DNA from: Bacillus sp. AFS037270
GTDB lineage: Bacteria > Bacillota > Bacilli > Bacillales_B > DSM-18226
Reading direction: 5' to 3'
Length of the DNA stretch: 64,000 bases
NCBI RefSeq assembly: GCF_002585305.1
Contig: NZ_NUNF01000029.1
Location: 28,068 to 92,067, forward strand
Under the pieces are notes generated by a model. The model searched no databases. It was not told where the DNA came from and worked only from the letters and a program-made list of their open reading frames with translations. Shown here piece after piece: positions 46,300-55,343 of this stretch; positions within the stretch are counted from its first letter, which is position 1; each line of letters starts with the position of its first letter. A program made the translations under genes and the position numbers.

Positions 46300-47361
46300 T
46301 TACAATATAATTAAATCCTTTGTAGAGTGGGTTAGAGCTTCATTATGAGTGTCCGTAATTAATGTATCGTCTTCAATCCGAACGCCGCCAAGACCTGGGA
46401 TGTAGATACCCGGTTCACAAGTTACCACCATGCCAGACTCTAAAATGATATCAGACCTCATTGATAAACCAGGGCCTTCATGAATTTCAAGTCCAATTCC
46501 GTGACCAGTTGAGTGGCCAAAGTATTCACCATAGCCCTTTTCTGTTATGTAGTCTCTTGTAATTGCATCTGCTTCTTTTCCTGTAATACCAGGTTTAAAT
46601 CCAGCCATCCCACGCAGCTGTGCTTCAAGGACAATTTGGTAAATTTCCTTCAGCTTGGGATCTGGTTCACCAACGGCAACTGTCCGGGTAATATCGGAAA
46701 CATAGCCATTATAATAGCAGCCATAGTCCATTGTTACAATATCCCCTGCTTCAATTACTTTATCGCTTGCAACACCGTGTGGCAGGGCGGAACGATGACC
46801 AGATGCAACAATGGTATCAAAGGATGAGGAAGCAGCACCAGCCTTTCTCATAAAAAACTCAAGCTCATTTGATACTTCTAATTCGGTTTTACCTGGGCTG
46901 ATAAAATCCAAAATATGTTTAAATGCAGCATCAGCGATATCTGCTGCTACCTTTAATATCTTAATCTCTGCGTCTGTCTTAATCAAGCGTAACTTTTCAA
47001 TTACACCGGAAATTGGGACTAGGTCAGATTCTATTTCTTTGTCATATACTTTAAAGGAAGAATATGTTAGGAAATCTTCTTCAAAACCAAGCTTTTTAAT
47101 GCCTAAATTTTTAACTTGCTGAGCAACTTCTTCCGAAACAGAACCAGAATATTTGATAATTTCAAATCCTTGGCATTGTTCAGATGCTTGTTCAATATAG
47201 CGGAAGTCTGTAATGAACTGAGCTTTGTCTCCGCTGATTAAAACTACACCTGCTGTCCCTGTAAAATTGGATATGTAGCGGCGATTGTAAGGGCTGGTAA
47301 TCAACATTCCATCAATGCCATTTGCAGAAAAAGCTGATCTTAACTTCTCTAATTTTTCCAT
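46300..47361 (-). CDS. papA: Xaa-Pro aminopeptidase (M24 family, YqhT)
   Basis: Removes N-terminal residues before proline. A creatinase-like N-terminal domain (1-125) and pita-bread catalytic domain (126-353) with the metal ligands visible: TMDYGC, YVSDITRT, HSTGHGIGLEIHEGP, TCEPGIY and GVRIEDD. 353 residues. ATG start with GGAGA upstream. In B. subtilis yqhS/aroQ lies just upstream; here it is missing and yqhR follows. Confidence 0.93.
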   Translation of the reverse strand: MEKLEKLRSAFSANGIDGMLITSPYNRRYISNFTGTAGVVLISGDKAQFITDFRYIEQASEQCQGFEIIKYSGSVSEEVAQQVKNLGIKKLGFEEDFLTYSSFKVYDKEIESDLVPISGVIEKLRLIKTDAEIKILKVAADIADAAFKHILDFISPGKTELEVSNELEFFMRKAGAASSSFDTIVASGHRSALPHGVASDKVIEAGDIVTMDYGCYYNGYVSDITRTVAVGEPDPKLKEIYQIVLEAQLRGMAGFKPGITGKEADAITRDYITEKGYGEYFGHSTGHGIGLEIHEGPGLSMRSDIILESGMVVTCEPGIYIPGLGGVRIEDDTLITDTHNEALTHSTKDLIIL

Positions 47362-47385
47362 TGTATCTCCACTCTCCCTAATAAT

Positions 47386-47415
47386 GGTTACAGATAAAAA
47401 TATTTTATCATAACC
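47386..47415 (-). repeat. Hairpin between yqhR and papA
   Basis: GGTTA-GATAAAA and TTTTATC-TAACC pair with single mismatches, no U-run after the stem on the minus strand. Possibly an mRNA stabiliser or weak terminator, in the place where aroQ is found in B. subtilis. Confidence 0.45.
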
Positions 47416-47439
47416 TTTAATTATTCGACTAATTAGAAC

Positions 47440-47937
47440 TTAGGTTGAAGCCTCTTTGTCTTGCACTTTAGTAATTTCATATTCATAATTAATGGAATAT
47501 CCGATAAAAGTTCCATATAACATATATAAACAAATAGAAGTTATAATGGTGTCCCTTCCTAACTCTGTAAATGGTTTAATTCCTGGGAAAATGGGATTAA
47601 GAACAAAAAATACCAATAAAAATAAAACAATGCCAAATCCAATCCCAAACCATATGCCCTTTAGTTTTCTTAGGACAACATAATAAATGAAAGCAGATAT
47701 AATTGAAACAATCACCAAAAATATCAACGAGATTACTTTACCAAGCCAGCCGTACTTCCAATCACCCAATGCCCATGGTTCCAGTATGACATTGGGGCTA
47801 ACTTCTGTAAAATTAAAAAAATAAACAACGTACCCAATGACACCCCAAAAAAATCCACCAAACAAACCAGTCCAAAAAACCATCATTAAAAAAGACATTG
47901 GTTTTGGATAATGATCCATATGCTTTTCATTTAACAT
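47440..47937 (-). CDS. yqhR: YqhR family membrane protein
   Basis: 165 residues with four hydrophobic segments (about 15-37, 62-85, 90-110 and 125-145), including MVFWTGLFGGFFWGVIGYVV. Function unknown; conserved next to papA in Bacillus. ATG at 47937 with GGAGGTAG upstream, preferred over the longer frame to 47952. Divergent from yqhQ. Confidence 0.85.
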   Translation of the reverse strand: MLNEKHMDHYPKPMSFLMMVFWTGLFGGFFWGVIGYVVYFFNFTEVSPNVILEPWALGDWKYGWLGKVISLIFLVIVSIISAFIYYVVLRKLKGIWFGIGFGIVLFLLVFFVLNPIFPGIKPFTELGRDTIITSICLYMLYGTFIGYSINYEYEITKVQDKEAST

Positions 47938-48177
47938 TATGACTACCTCCATTCTTACTTTAACCTTGCTCTTTTTTATGTAATTCTTACTAATTTCAAC
48001 ATTATTATGCCCTTAGAAAATCAATCCTTACATAGAAAAAATTTTTTTCTGTTTTTATATGGAAATATTATGTCATCCTAGAGGTTTTTTCACTTTTCTA
48101 GTAGAATAAAATTAAGTACATACAGATTTATCATTTCTGCTATTGTGCAACTTTGTTATAGGTTGGTGTTTAAACCC

Positions 48178-49122
48178 ATGTCTAATTCTCAAAAACCGGT
48201 ATATGGCGGCCAAGCAGTCGTTGAAGGTGTAATGTTTGGCGGGAAACATCATTACGTTACCGCTATCCGCAGGAAAGATCGTTCTGTAGAATACTTTCAC
48301 TTGCCACGGAAAACCAATCCTTCTTTATCTATTTTAAAAAGGATTCCGTTTCTTCGTGGTATCATTTCAATCATTGAAGCTAGTGCGAATGGCTCAAAAC
48401 ATTTGAACTTTTCCACTGAAAGATATGATGTTGATCCTGAAGATGATGATACAATTAAAGAAAAAGAAGTTTCAAAATTAACGATGTATTTAGGGGTAGC
48501 CGTTATAGGAGTCATTTCGTTTTTATTTGGGAAATTTGCTTTTACATTAATTCCAGTTTTTTTAGCTGTCCTGACGAAACCAATTTTCCCATCAGATTTT
48601 GCTCAAGTACTTGTTGAAGGCTTCTTTAAGCTCTTACTGCTCCTATCATATATATATTTTGTTTCACTAACTCCTCTTATAAAAAGAGTGTTTCAATATC
48701 ATGGTGCTGAGCATAAAGTAATAAACACCTTTGAAGCGGGGGTAGAATTAACAGTTGAAAATGTGCAGGCCCAATCTCGGCTGCACTATCGCTGTGGCAG
48801 CAGTTTCATTTTATTTACGGTCATTGTCGGTGTTTTTGTGTATTTACTTGTTCCAACAACACCGCTTTGGTTGAGGGTTGTTGACCGTATTCTTTTAATA
48901 CCTGTGGTGTTAGGGATTGCCTTTGAGGTCTTACAGGTAACCAACAAATTGAGAGATATTCCAGTATTAAAGTATCTGGGTCTGCCTGGACTTTGGCTTC
49001 AATTGTTAACGACAAAAGAACCAAGTAATGACCAAGTAGAAGTCGCCATTCTCTCTTTCCAAGAATTATTAAAGAGAGAGCAAGAAACAGAGTTTGATTC
49101 AAAAAATGAAGAAATTGTCTAA
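48178..49122 (+). CDS. yqhQ: DUF1385 membrane protein YqhQ
   Basis: 314 residues starting MSNSQKPVYGGQAVVEGVMF, nearly as in B. subtilis. Several membrane helices (about 110-150, 165-190, 215-260) and the conserved segment YHGAEHKVINTFE with LHYRCGSSF. Biochemical role unknown. Start chosen by homology: ribosome site is poor (AGGTTGGTG). Divergent from yqhR, and followed by yqhP. Confidence 0.9.
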   Translation: MSNSQKPVYGGQAVVEGVMFGGKHHYVTAIRRKDRSVEYFHLPRKTNPSLSILKRIPFLRGIISIIEASANGSKHLNFSTERYDVDPEDDDTIKEKEVSKLTMYLGVAVIGVISFLFGKFAFTLIPVFLAVLTKPIFPSDFAQVLVEGFFKLLLLLSYIYFVSLTPLIKRVFQYHGAEHKVINTFEAGVELTVENVQAQSRLHYRCGSSFILFTVIVGVFVYLLVPTTPLWLRVVDRILLIPVVLGIAFEVLQVTNKLRDIPVLKYLGLPGLWLQLLTTKEPSNDQVEVAILSFQELLKREQETEFDSKNEEIV

Positions 49123-49188
49123 ATCTTTATACCTATGTGTTTAAAAGAATAAAAAAATGCTTAAGATGCTCTTAGGGAGGTGGCTTTC

Positions 49189-49572
49189 TTGAAAAATCGG
49201 ACATCAACGATTATTGTTGGGGTACTTATTATTCTTGCATTACTAGGACTTGTCAGTTCATTTACAGCAAATCCTGCCGGTTTCATTCAGGGAATAGCTG
49301 TCGTCGCATTGATCGGTTTAGTCATTTATTTCCTTTTTCGAAGGTTTTCAAATTCGAGCCCTCAGAAAAAAGAGCAGCGGGCATTTCTTAAGGCAGCTAA
49401 AAAATCAAAAAAACGATTACAGCAAAAGAGTGGAGATTCTACTGCCAAGACCTCCTCTCTGGGGACTTTAACTTCATTAAAGAAAAGCACCAAGACAAAA
49501 AAGAAATCACCTGCTCATTTGACCGTTATCGACGGCAAAAAGGGTAAAAAGAAAAATCGAGCGTCTTTTTAG
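49189..49572 (+). CDS. yqhP: YqhP / SA1362 family small membrane protein
   Basis: 127 residues: two N-terminal helices (about 5-23 and 32-51) and a long Lys/Ser/Thr-rich basic tail ending GKKGKKKNRASF. Function unknown. The start is TTG at 49189 (GGGAGGTG 6 nt upstream), better placed than the upstream ATG that follows the ribosome site by too few bases. Downstream of yqhQ by 66 nt, same operon. Confidence 0.82.
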   Translation: MKNRTSTIIVGVLIILALLGLVSSFTANPAGFIQGIAVVALIGLVIYFLFRRFSNSSPQKKEQRAFLKAAKKSKKRLQQKSGDSTAKTSSLGTLTSLKKSTKTKKKSPAHLTVIDGKKGKKKNRASF

Positions 49573-49588
49573 ACACTCGATTTTTTAT
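49552..49588 (+). terminator. Terminator after yqhP
   Basis: AAAAATCGAG-GTCT pairs with AGAC-CTCGATTTTTT with single mismatched bases, followed by TATT. Overlaps the last codons of yqhP. Confidence 0.85.
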
Positions 49589-49590
49589 TA

Positions 49591-49628
49591 GAAAAGCTTC
49601 AGCTCCTTGAACAGGCGCTGAAGCAAGC
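49591..49628. repeat. GCTTCAGC hairpin repeat, related to GCGTAAGCGCC family
   Basis: GCTTCAGC (49596-49603) pairs with GCTGAAGC (49617-49624) around CTCCTTGAACAG-type sequence. Resembles in layout the element at 34961. Between the convergent yqhP and yqhO genes. Confidence 0.45.
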
Positions 49629-49642
49629 TATATAACACACCT

Positions 49643-50527
49643 TTAATAACTCCATCGGTTCAAAAACTTCTTTGCATGTTCCCGGCCGATCTCAAATAAC
49701 TTTTGTTTCTTTTCATTTGTAAGGTTAAATTCGGTTAAGGAAACACCCTCTGCTTTAATAAAAATAATATTTTCGACATGTTTTTTAGAAATATATCTTT
49801 GATCATGAGCGTCTTTCATCGTTTCAAATAAGGCCCCGAATAATTGAATACCGTTTTTGATTTGATGTTTTTCATGTTCATATTCGCTTGGATTTAACTT
49901 TATGCCAAGAACAGGCCTGACCTTTTTTACATTTTCTTTATCAAAGAGCCACATAGGAAAATTACTTAACACTCCCCCATCCACTATAACATTCACTCCA
50001 TCTATTGACCGCAATTTAACTGGTTCAAAAAAATACGGAATACTGCAGCTCATTCTGATGGCCTTTGCAATTGAAAAAGAACCAGGGTTTATTCCGAACT
50101 TTTCTAAGTCATCGGGCAATACCACCATTTGTCCGTTCGAAAGATCCGAAGCAATTAATCTTAATGTATCCGGAGGGAGATCAGAAAATGTCCTCAACCC
50201 CTTTGCTTCGAGTTTCTCCTTCAACCATCTTTCAAGTTCATTTCCTTTATAAAGTCCTAATTTCCAATAAACCAGCAGCCATTTAGCAATTGAAAAAGGA
50301 ATAATGCTTTTTCGAGAATCAAGTAATTTAGGCAGATCAAATTCATCCACCAATTCATAAATTTCTTTACTCGTATATCCCGCCACCACTAAGGCCGCAA
50401 TAATTGAACCTGCACTTGTTCCCGCGACCCTAACAAACTTAAATCCTCTGCTTTCGAGTTCCTCATAGGCTCCTATCAGGGCGAACCCTTTAATTCCCCC
50501 TCCAGAAAAAACGCCGTCTATATTCAT
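49643..50527 (-). CDS. yqhO: Patatin-like phospholipase YqhO
   Basis: Serine acyl hydrolase with Ser-Asp dyad. Oxyanion loop SGGGIKGF (8-15), nucleophile Ser38 in GTSAGS, and catalytic Asp in VDGGV (about residue 184). 294 residues. No signal peptide, so intracellular. ATG start with AGGAG 10 nt upstream. Substrate unknown. Convergent with yqhP. Confidence 0.92.
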   Translation of the reverse strand: MNIDGVFSGGGIKGFALIGAYEELESRGFKFVRVAGTSAGSIIAALVVAGYTSKEIYELVDEFDLPKLLDSRKSIIPFSIAKWLLVYWKLGLYKGNELERWLKEKLEAKGLRTFSDLPPDTLRLIASDLSNGQMVVLPDDLEKFGINPGSFSIAKAIRMSCSIPYFFEPVKLRSIDGVNVIVDGGVLSNFPMWLFDKENVKKVRPVLGIKLNPSEYEHEKHQIKNGIQLFGALFETMKDAHDQRYISKKHVENIIFIKAEGVSLTEFNLTNEKKQKLFEIGREHAKKFLNRWSY

Positions 50528-50607
50528 GGGCAGCCACTCCTAAAGATGAACTTGTTACATCTTTAGTCAGCGTGATTCGAATATAGTACGGCGGACAAGT
50601 AAAAAAT

Positions 50608-51633
50608 TTAAGTAAAATATTGGACCCGCGACTTAGGAAAAAATTCCTGGACATATTCTCGGATGGTACTTTCAAGGTCGTTTGCCTCTTCGGTTGGGTA
50701 GACATATTTACCAATACCGTACCTTCCCCATTTATACTTTCTTTTTTCTTCATTCATTTCAAGCTTTGTTTTTGGGTAACGTTTGGCAATAACATTTTTT
50801 GCTGGTTTCGTAAAACGATGCTGAATTAATTCAAAAGTAAGATCCGGGATGTCTACACCTGTAAGTTCCTCGCTTAGCCGCTCAAATAATTCTCGATATC
50901 CTTCCTTCCATTCTTCATGCATGTAGATAGGCGCAACGATAAACCCCAATGGATATCCGGCATTAGCGACTTTACGGGCAGCTTTTAATCGTTCTTCAAA
51001 GGAAGAGGTTCCGGGCTCGAAGTTCTTAATCACATAACGAGAGTTGACGCTAAACCTGAATCTTGTTTTTCCATTATGCTTAGCATCGAGAAGATGGTCG
51101 ACATGATGAAATTTTGTTACAAAACGAAGCTGACCGTATTCGGATTGTCCAAAGAATTCAATTGCTTTTTTTAAAGAATGGGTTAGATGATCTAATCCGA
51201 CAATGTCGGATGTACAGGCCGCCTCAAAGCGTGTAATTTCGGGTTTACGTTCATCCATATATTTCTGCGCCTGCTCAAAGATTTCATCTAAATTCACATA
51301 AGTCCTGATGTAAGGCTTACTTCCAAGGGTGGTCTGCAAGTAACAATAATGGCAGTGGCCCATACATCCGGTTGCGAGCGGAATAGCATATTCAGCAGAT
51401 GGTTTGGAGGTATCGAATTTTAAAGTTCTTCTGATTCCTACTACCAAAGTCGATTTGGCATTGCGGTATTGCTGCAGTTCGTTATCACCGGGTATTCCTC
51501 TAACTTGATTATGTGAAGTGGTTTCGCGAATCTCGAGACCTAATTTGGTGAACTTTTCTTTCAGCTCTCTGCCAAGGGGGTATTCTAATGCTTTGGGCTC
51601 GATATAGACAAGCTGTGGCATAAAAGGGTCCAT
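50608..51633 (-). CDS. splB: Spore photoproduct lyase
   Basis: Radical SAM enzyme that directly reverses 5-thyminyl-5,6-dihydrothymine in germinating spores. The cluster-binding motif is GCMGHCHYCYL (CxxxCxxC, about residue 90); the conserved H-donor Cys lies in EAACTSDIVG (about residue 140). 341 residues from ATG 51633 (GAGGGAG upstream), same length as B. subtilis SplB (342). A CATACTA element upstream (near 51667) could be a forespore sigma-G -10, but no good -35 was found. No splA is seen next to it. Confidence 0.95.
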   Translation of the reverse strand: MDPFMPQLVYIEPKALEYPLGRELKEKFTKLGLEIRETTSHNQVRGIPGDNELQQYRNAKSTLVVGIRRTLKFDTSKPSAEYAIPLATGCMGHCHYCYLQTTLGSKPYIRTYVNLDEIFEQAQKYMDERKPEITRFEAACTSDIVGLDHLTHSLKKAIEFFGQSEYGQLRFVTKFHHVDHLLDAKHNGKTRFRFSVNSRYVIKNFEPGTSSFEERLKAARKVANAGYPLGFIVAPIYMHEEWKEGYRELFERLSEELTGVDIPDLTFELIQHRFTKPAKNVIAKRYPKTKLEMNEEKRKYKWGRYGIGKYVYPTEEANDLESTIREYVQEFFPKSRVQYFT

Positions 51634-51733
51634 AACTGACTCCCTCTTTTCTGTTTGTTTTTTAGTAGTATGAGTTGTTGTGAGGGAAGATAATAAATAA
51701 TAATGGAGAGAAGTTTTTCCATCTATAAATCGC

Positions 51734-51763
51734 AAAAAAAGAGCATCGGATTACCGATACTCT
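51734..51763 (-). terminator. Terminator after NlpC/P60 gene
   Basis: AGAG-ATCGG pairs with CCGAT-CTCT around TAAT, then T7 on the minus strand. Confidence 0.9.
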
Positions 51764-51777
51764 TCCTTCATTTATAC

Positions 51778-52230
51778 TTAGATACGTTTTGCACCAATAT
51801 ATTTTGGTTTCCAGTATGTGTTGGTTGTATAGGTGATAATGACACCCTTAGATGAAGAGGCCATAATCATTTTACCTGAACCAATATAAATTCCTACGTG
51901 TGTTGGTCTGCTTGCCTTAGTAGGAGCAAAGAACATTAAATCTCCAACCTGTGGTGAACTTACGCGATATCCTTTTGTATAGAACATGTCCGCTGCGGTG
52001 CGTGGCAATGGTACTCCAGCTTTACCAAAAGAATATTTTACAAGTCCAGAACAGTCAAAACCTGTAGGAGTTATTCCGCCCCATCTATATGGAACACCAA
52101 GGTTTGCTTTCGCTACTGAAATTGCTTTTGTATGATAATATGCCGCTTCTGCTTTATCACCCGTAGTAGCAAATAAAGAGGTAGTTATTGTAGCTGTGAT
52201 TACAATTGCTGCAATTATTTTCTTTATCAT
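51778..52230 (-). CDS. Secreted NlpC/P60 cell-wall peptidase
   Basis: 150 residues: signal peptide (about 1-29, KAEA-AYYH), then one NlpC/P60 domain without LysM or SH3 repeats. Catalytic Cys is in FDCSGLVKYSF, His in THVGIYIG, followed by KMIMASSSKG. Predicted gamma-D-glutamyl or D,L-endopeptidase. ATG at 52230 with AAGGGGG upstream. Lies alone between terminators; the compact form is similar to spore or cortex-associated hydrolases, which is only a suggestion. Confidence 0.9.
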   Translation of the reverse strand: MIKKIIAAIVITATITTSLFATTGDKAEAAYYHTKAISVAKANLGVPYRWGGITPTGFDCSGLVKYSFGKAGVPLPRTAADMFYTKGYRVSSPQVGDLMFFAPTKASRPTHVGIYIGSGKMIMASSSKGVIITYTTNTYWKPKYIGAKRI

Positions 52231-52344
52231 TTTGTTATCCCCCTTGGGTGATTTGGTATCTTCACTATACAAGGAAAGGATAACAGGCACGTCACAGCTA
52301 TATTACAATATGATTACAAAGTTATTTTGAAATAATTTCTGAAT

Positions 52345-52376
52345 AAAAAAGAGAATGGAAGCTAATTCCATCCTCT
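52345..52376 (-). terminator. Terminator after nrdJ
   Basis: AGAGGATGGAA pairs with TTCCAT-CTCT around TTAGC, followed by TTTTTTA on the minus strand. Confidence 0.88.
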
Positions 52377-52385
52377 AAATAGTTA

Positions 52386-53504
52386 TTATAAACCACACTT
52401 TAATTGTGCATTACAGTTTGTACATGTGTTGCAGCCGCCGATTTCTTTAACTTTTCCTTTGCGGCAGACTGGGCATGTATTACCGACCTCAGAACCGATG
52501 GTTACGTCTGTTGAGCGAAGATCACTGATTGTGTCTACAAGAACCACATGTTGATGTGGTTTTTCATCAAACATGGATAATTGTTCATTTGTATTTTCTT
52601 CTGCTTTAAGCGTTAATACTTGCGAATCACGTGAACCGTCAACATATACTGTACCGCCTTTCGCACCACCGCGATATAGACGCTCGTATACTTTTTCTAC
52701 TTGTTCTACGCTATATCCTTTTGGTGCGTTAACGGTTTTACTGATGGAGCTGTCAATCCAACGCTGGATGACACATTGTACATCTGCATGGGCTTCTGGT
52801 GCAAGCTCCATGGCCGTAACGAACCAGTTTGGCAGGTTGTTTGCGTCTGCTTCAGGGTGCTGATCTAGATATTCTTGTACAATATCGGCTTTAACTTCAA
52901 TAAATTTGCCAAGACGTCCACTGCGGAAGTAAGAGAATGAGAAGTAAGGCTCTAATCCTGTCGAAACCCCGACCATGGTCCCAGTAGATCCAGTTGGAGC
53001 CACTGTTAGTAAATGAGAATTTCTAATTCCTTTTTCGAGTATAGATTCGCGAACATCTTCAGGCATTTTTTTCATAAAACCAGTGTTAATGAATGCCTGT
53101 CTTAAGCGGTTTGTTTCTTCAGGTGTTTCACCTGTTAAGAATGGGAAGCTGCCCTTCTCTGTTGCTAATTCAACAGATGTTCTGTAAGCAGTTGTTGCAA
53201 TCGCTTCGAATACTTTATCAACTAGCTCATTACCTTCTGGTGAACCATACTCCGTTTCACAGTAGATTAACAGATCATGTAATCCCATGACACCAAGACC
53301 TACACGGCGCTCACCAAGAGCTTGCTTTTTATTTTCTTCTAGGAAATATGGGGTAGCATTAATAACATTATCCTGCATACGTACACCGACCGCTACAGTT
53401 TGTTTTAGTTTTTCAAAATCAACTGTTTTAGATTCCTTATCTGCCATTTCAGCAAGGTTTACTGCTGCAAGGTTACATACTGAAAATGGTGCAAGTGGTT
53501 GTTC
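52386..53504 (-). CDS. nrdJ: B12-dependent ribonucleotide reductase NrdJ, exon 2
   Basis: C-terminal 372 residues of class II ribonucleotide reductase. The exon begins with GAACAACC (EQPLAPFSVCNLAAV), continuing the NPCG of exon 1 to give the active-site NPCGE. It contains the loop APTGSTGTMVGVSTGLEP (about residue 585 of the whole) and ends in a zinc-ribbon (CPVCRKGKV...CTNCNAQLKCG) with the C-terminal thiols that re-reduce the enzyme. A TTG three bases upstream could mimic a start, but it belongs to the intron end and lacks a ribosome site. Confidence 0.93.
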   Translation of the reverse strand, partial: EQPLAPFSVCNLAAVNLAEMADKESKTVDFEKLKQTVAVGVRMQDNVINATPYFLEENKKQALGERRVGLGVMGLHDLLIYCETEYGSPEGNELVDKVFEAIATTAYRTSVELATEKGSFPFLTGETPEETNRLRQAFINTGFMKKMPEDVRESILEKGIRNSHLLTVAPTGSTGTMVGVSTGLEPYFSFSYFRSGRLGKFIEVKADIVQEYLDQHPEADANNLPNWFVTAMELAPEAHADVQCVIQRWIDSSISKTVNAPKGYSVEQVEKVYERLYRGGAKGGTVYVDGSRDSQVLTLKAEENTNEQLSMFDEKPHQHVVLVDTISDLRSTDVTIGSEVGNTCPVCRKGKVKEIGGCNTCTNCNAQLKCGL

Positions 53505-53753
53505 CAATTGTTATCCTAGCGGCTTTTTATCCACTAGTTCTAACGGTTGAATTCCCGTTAGCTCAGCATATCTTTTCATTACAAAAAGTAATGTTGCGGC
53601 CTCGTGCGAAGATTATAGTCTGCCTATGGCAGGATCACTTCGTATGCGTTGCCCCTGACTGAATTTTTATCTTCAGCCTTCGGTTCGGATTCTCAATCTC
53701 AGAGTTCCCGCTTAATTCCGCAATTTTTAACGTGAGGCAAACTAAGCCACTTT
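53505..53753 (-). ncRNA. Group I self-splicing intron in nrdJ
   Basis: 249 nt, no ORF. The 5' exon end CGUGUGGU pairs with the internal guide GCCUCACG, ending in the hallmark U-G pair at the splice site (P1). The intron ends in G (omega G), and guide bases GUUU can pair with the 3' exon GAAC (P10). Further helices: UUGCGG/CCGCAA (P3), CUCUGA/UCAGGG (P5-like), CAUUAC-loop-GUAAUG (P8), CUAACGG/CCGUUAG (P9), CUAGUGG/CCGCUAG. P7 was not resolved with confidence. Unspliced mRNA stops at a UAG 12 nt after exon 1. Confidence 0.87.
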
Positions 53754-55193
53754 ACCACACGGATTGGTTGCAACGACTTGTTGCCCATATGCTTTAGCAT
53801 TTGTCATGTCGTTGGCATTATCAATAAAGAATATACCTGGTTCTGCAGAGTAGGTAGCGCAGATGTTGATTAAATTCCAAAGTTCTTTTGCCTTAATTTT
53901 TTTATAGACACGAACTTTGTATCCAAGTTTTTCCCACTCACGCACATCACCGACTTTGTGCCATTCTTCATTATAAATTTTCATTTCTTCGTCATTGTAG
54001 TGCTCTACATAAGGGAATCGAAGTTCATATTCACCATCATTTTCAACAGCTTCCATAAATTCCTTTGTCAAACAAACGGAAATATTTGCACCGGTTAGGA
54101 ACTCAGAATTATGAACGGTATAATTTCCGCCAGTTAGAAGCTTTTCCTCAGCATGAGCAATGCTATTTTCATCAAAACCACCAAACCCAGGTATTGTTTT
54201 ATAATTTACAATCCCTTGATACATCGCAGTTTCTTGTGGCGTTAAAGGTGTAAACTTGAGTTTATCTTTTGCATGTTTTTTAATGGTTTCATCGTTTGTA
54301 TTTTCAATTAAGAATCGTAGGATTCTAGGATTCTGCATTTTTGAAATAATAAATTCAATAATGTCTGGATGCCAGTCAGCCAGCATGATCATCTGGGCCC
54401 CGCGGCGCGACCCACCTTGCTCAACTAAATGTGTCAATTTCGCAATATCATCCAACCATGAAACCGACCCAGATGATTTACCGTTTACGCCTCTTGCTAA
54501 TGTGTTGCGCGGTCTTAACGTTGAACCATTCGTTCCAACACCGCCGCCTCGGCTCATGATTTCCATAACCTGCTTACGATGGTCTGAGATTCCTTCACGT
54601 GAATCCGGTACAAACGGCATGACGTAACAATTGAAATACGTAACATCCGTATTGGCCCCTGCACCATAAAGAACCCGGCCCGCTGGAATAAAGTTCAGGT
54701 TTACCAACTCTTGATAAAACTTCTCTGTCCATTCTAAGCGCTTCTCTTCCGTTTCTTCTACCGCAGCAAGACCTGTAGCATTTCGCTTCGCAATCTGCTC
54801 ATAGAAGAGTTCTAATGGCTTCTCAATCACATCAAGAGACCTGATGATTGTTCCTGTAGATGCTTCTTCAGGATCATCAAGCACTCCCCTAAATTCCTCT
54901 TCAACCAAAACTTTCGCTTTTTTCTTTTCCCAATCAATCTCCAAAATCGTACCTAGACCACGTGCCGGAAATTTTGGATCCTCTTTAATGGTTAAAACAA
55001 CAAAGTCGCCAGCTGTTAGGGTAATTTTTGCTGTGTCTTTAAAGGTGTAACGATCAAGCATAACCAATCTTGAAACACCTTTATGAGTTATTTTCATATC
55101 TGGGGTAACCGGATGTACTTGGGGGAATAGGCGGATATCCTCATTCAACCTTTCAAAATCAATATTCATTTTTTGTCTAAAAACTACAGACAT
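53754..55193 (-). CDS. nrdJ: B12-dependent ribonucleotide reductase NrdJ, exon 1
   Basis: N-terminal 480 residues of the adenosylcobalamin-dependent class II ribonucleotide reductase, which reduces ribonucleotides without oxygen-dependent cofactors. The spliced protein is 852 residues. N-terminal domain to about 150, then the barrel with GGGVGTNGSTLRPR (about 217-230) and QGGSRRGAQMI. The exon ends at N477-P478-C479-G480; thiyl-radical Cys479 and Asn477 are in exon 1 and the paired Glu481 in exon 2. ATG start, AAGGAG upstream. NrdR boxes upstream. Confidence 0.94.
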
Positions 55194-55300
55194 GAGAACA
55201 ACTCCTTTATATAAATCTCTATATTATGCTAGATTCTAGTAGGATCGCTATATCTAGTTGACTTAATAAATTTAAGTTACCATAGTTACACATTAGAAAT

Positions 55301-55310
55301 CAACATATAG
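55301..55310. promoter_or_regulatory. NrdR box, distal
   Basis: CAACATATAG matches the palindromic NrdR core CwAtATaTwG at 9 of 10 positions. NrdR represses ribonucleotide reductase genes in response to ATP/dATP. Confidence 0.65.
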
Positions 55311-55313
55311 TAC

Positions 55314-55327
55314 CGAAAATATTTTCG
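55314..55327. promoter_or_regulatory. LexA-like palindrome between the NrdR boxes
   Basis: CGAAAATATTTTCG is a perfect 14-bp palindrome and differs from the B. subtilis LexA ideal CGAACATATGTTCG at two symmetric bases. It lies in the gap between the two NrdR boxes. LexA binding is a guess. Confidence 0.4.
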
Positions 55328-55333
55328 ACACTA

Positions 55334-55343
55334 CTATATATTG
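55334..55343. promoter_or_regulatory. NrdR box, second copy
   Basis: CTATATATTG, a perfect match to the NrdR core, 33 bp (about three helical turns) from the other box, as expected for paired sites on one DNA face. Confidence 0.75.

Noticed and set aside
53505..53753. nrdJ as a pseudogene split by a stop, or an IS remnant or intein
   Set aside because: Exons join in frame exactly at NPCG/E, the insert has P1 with U-G and terminal G, no transposase, no target duplication, and no intein-coding frame.
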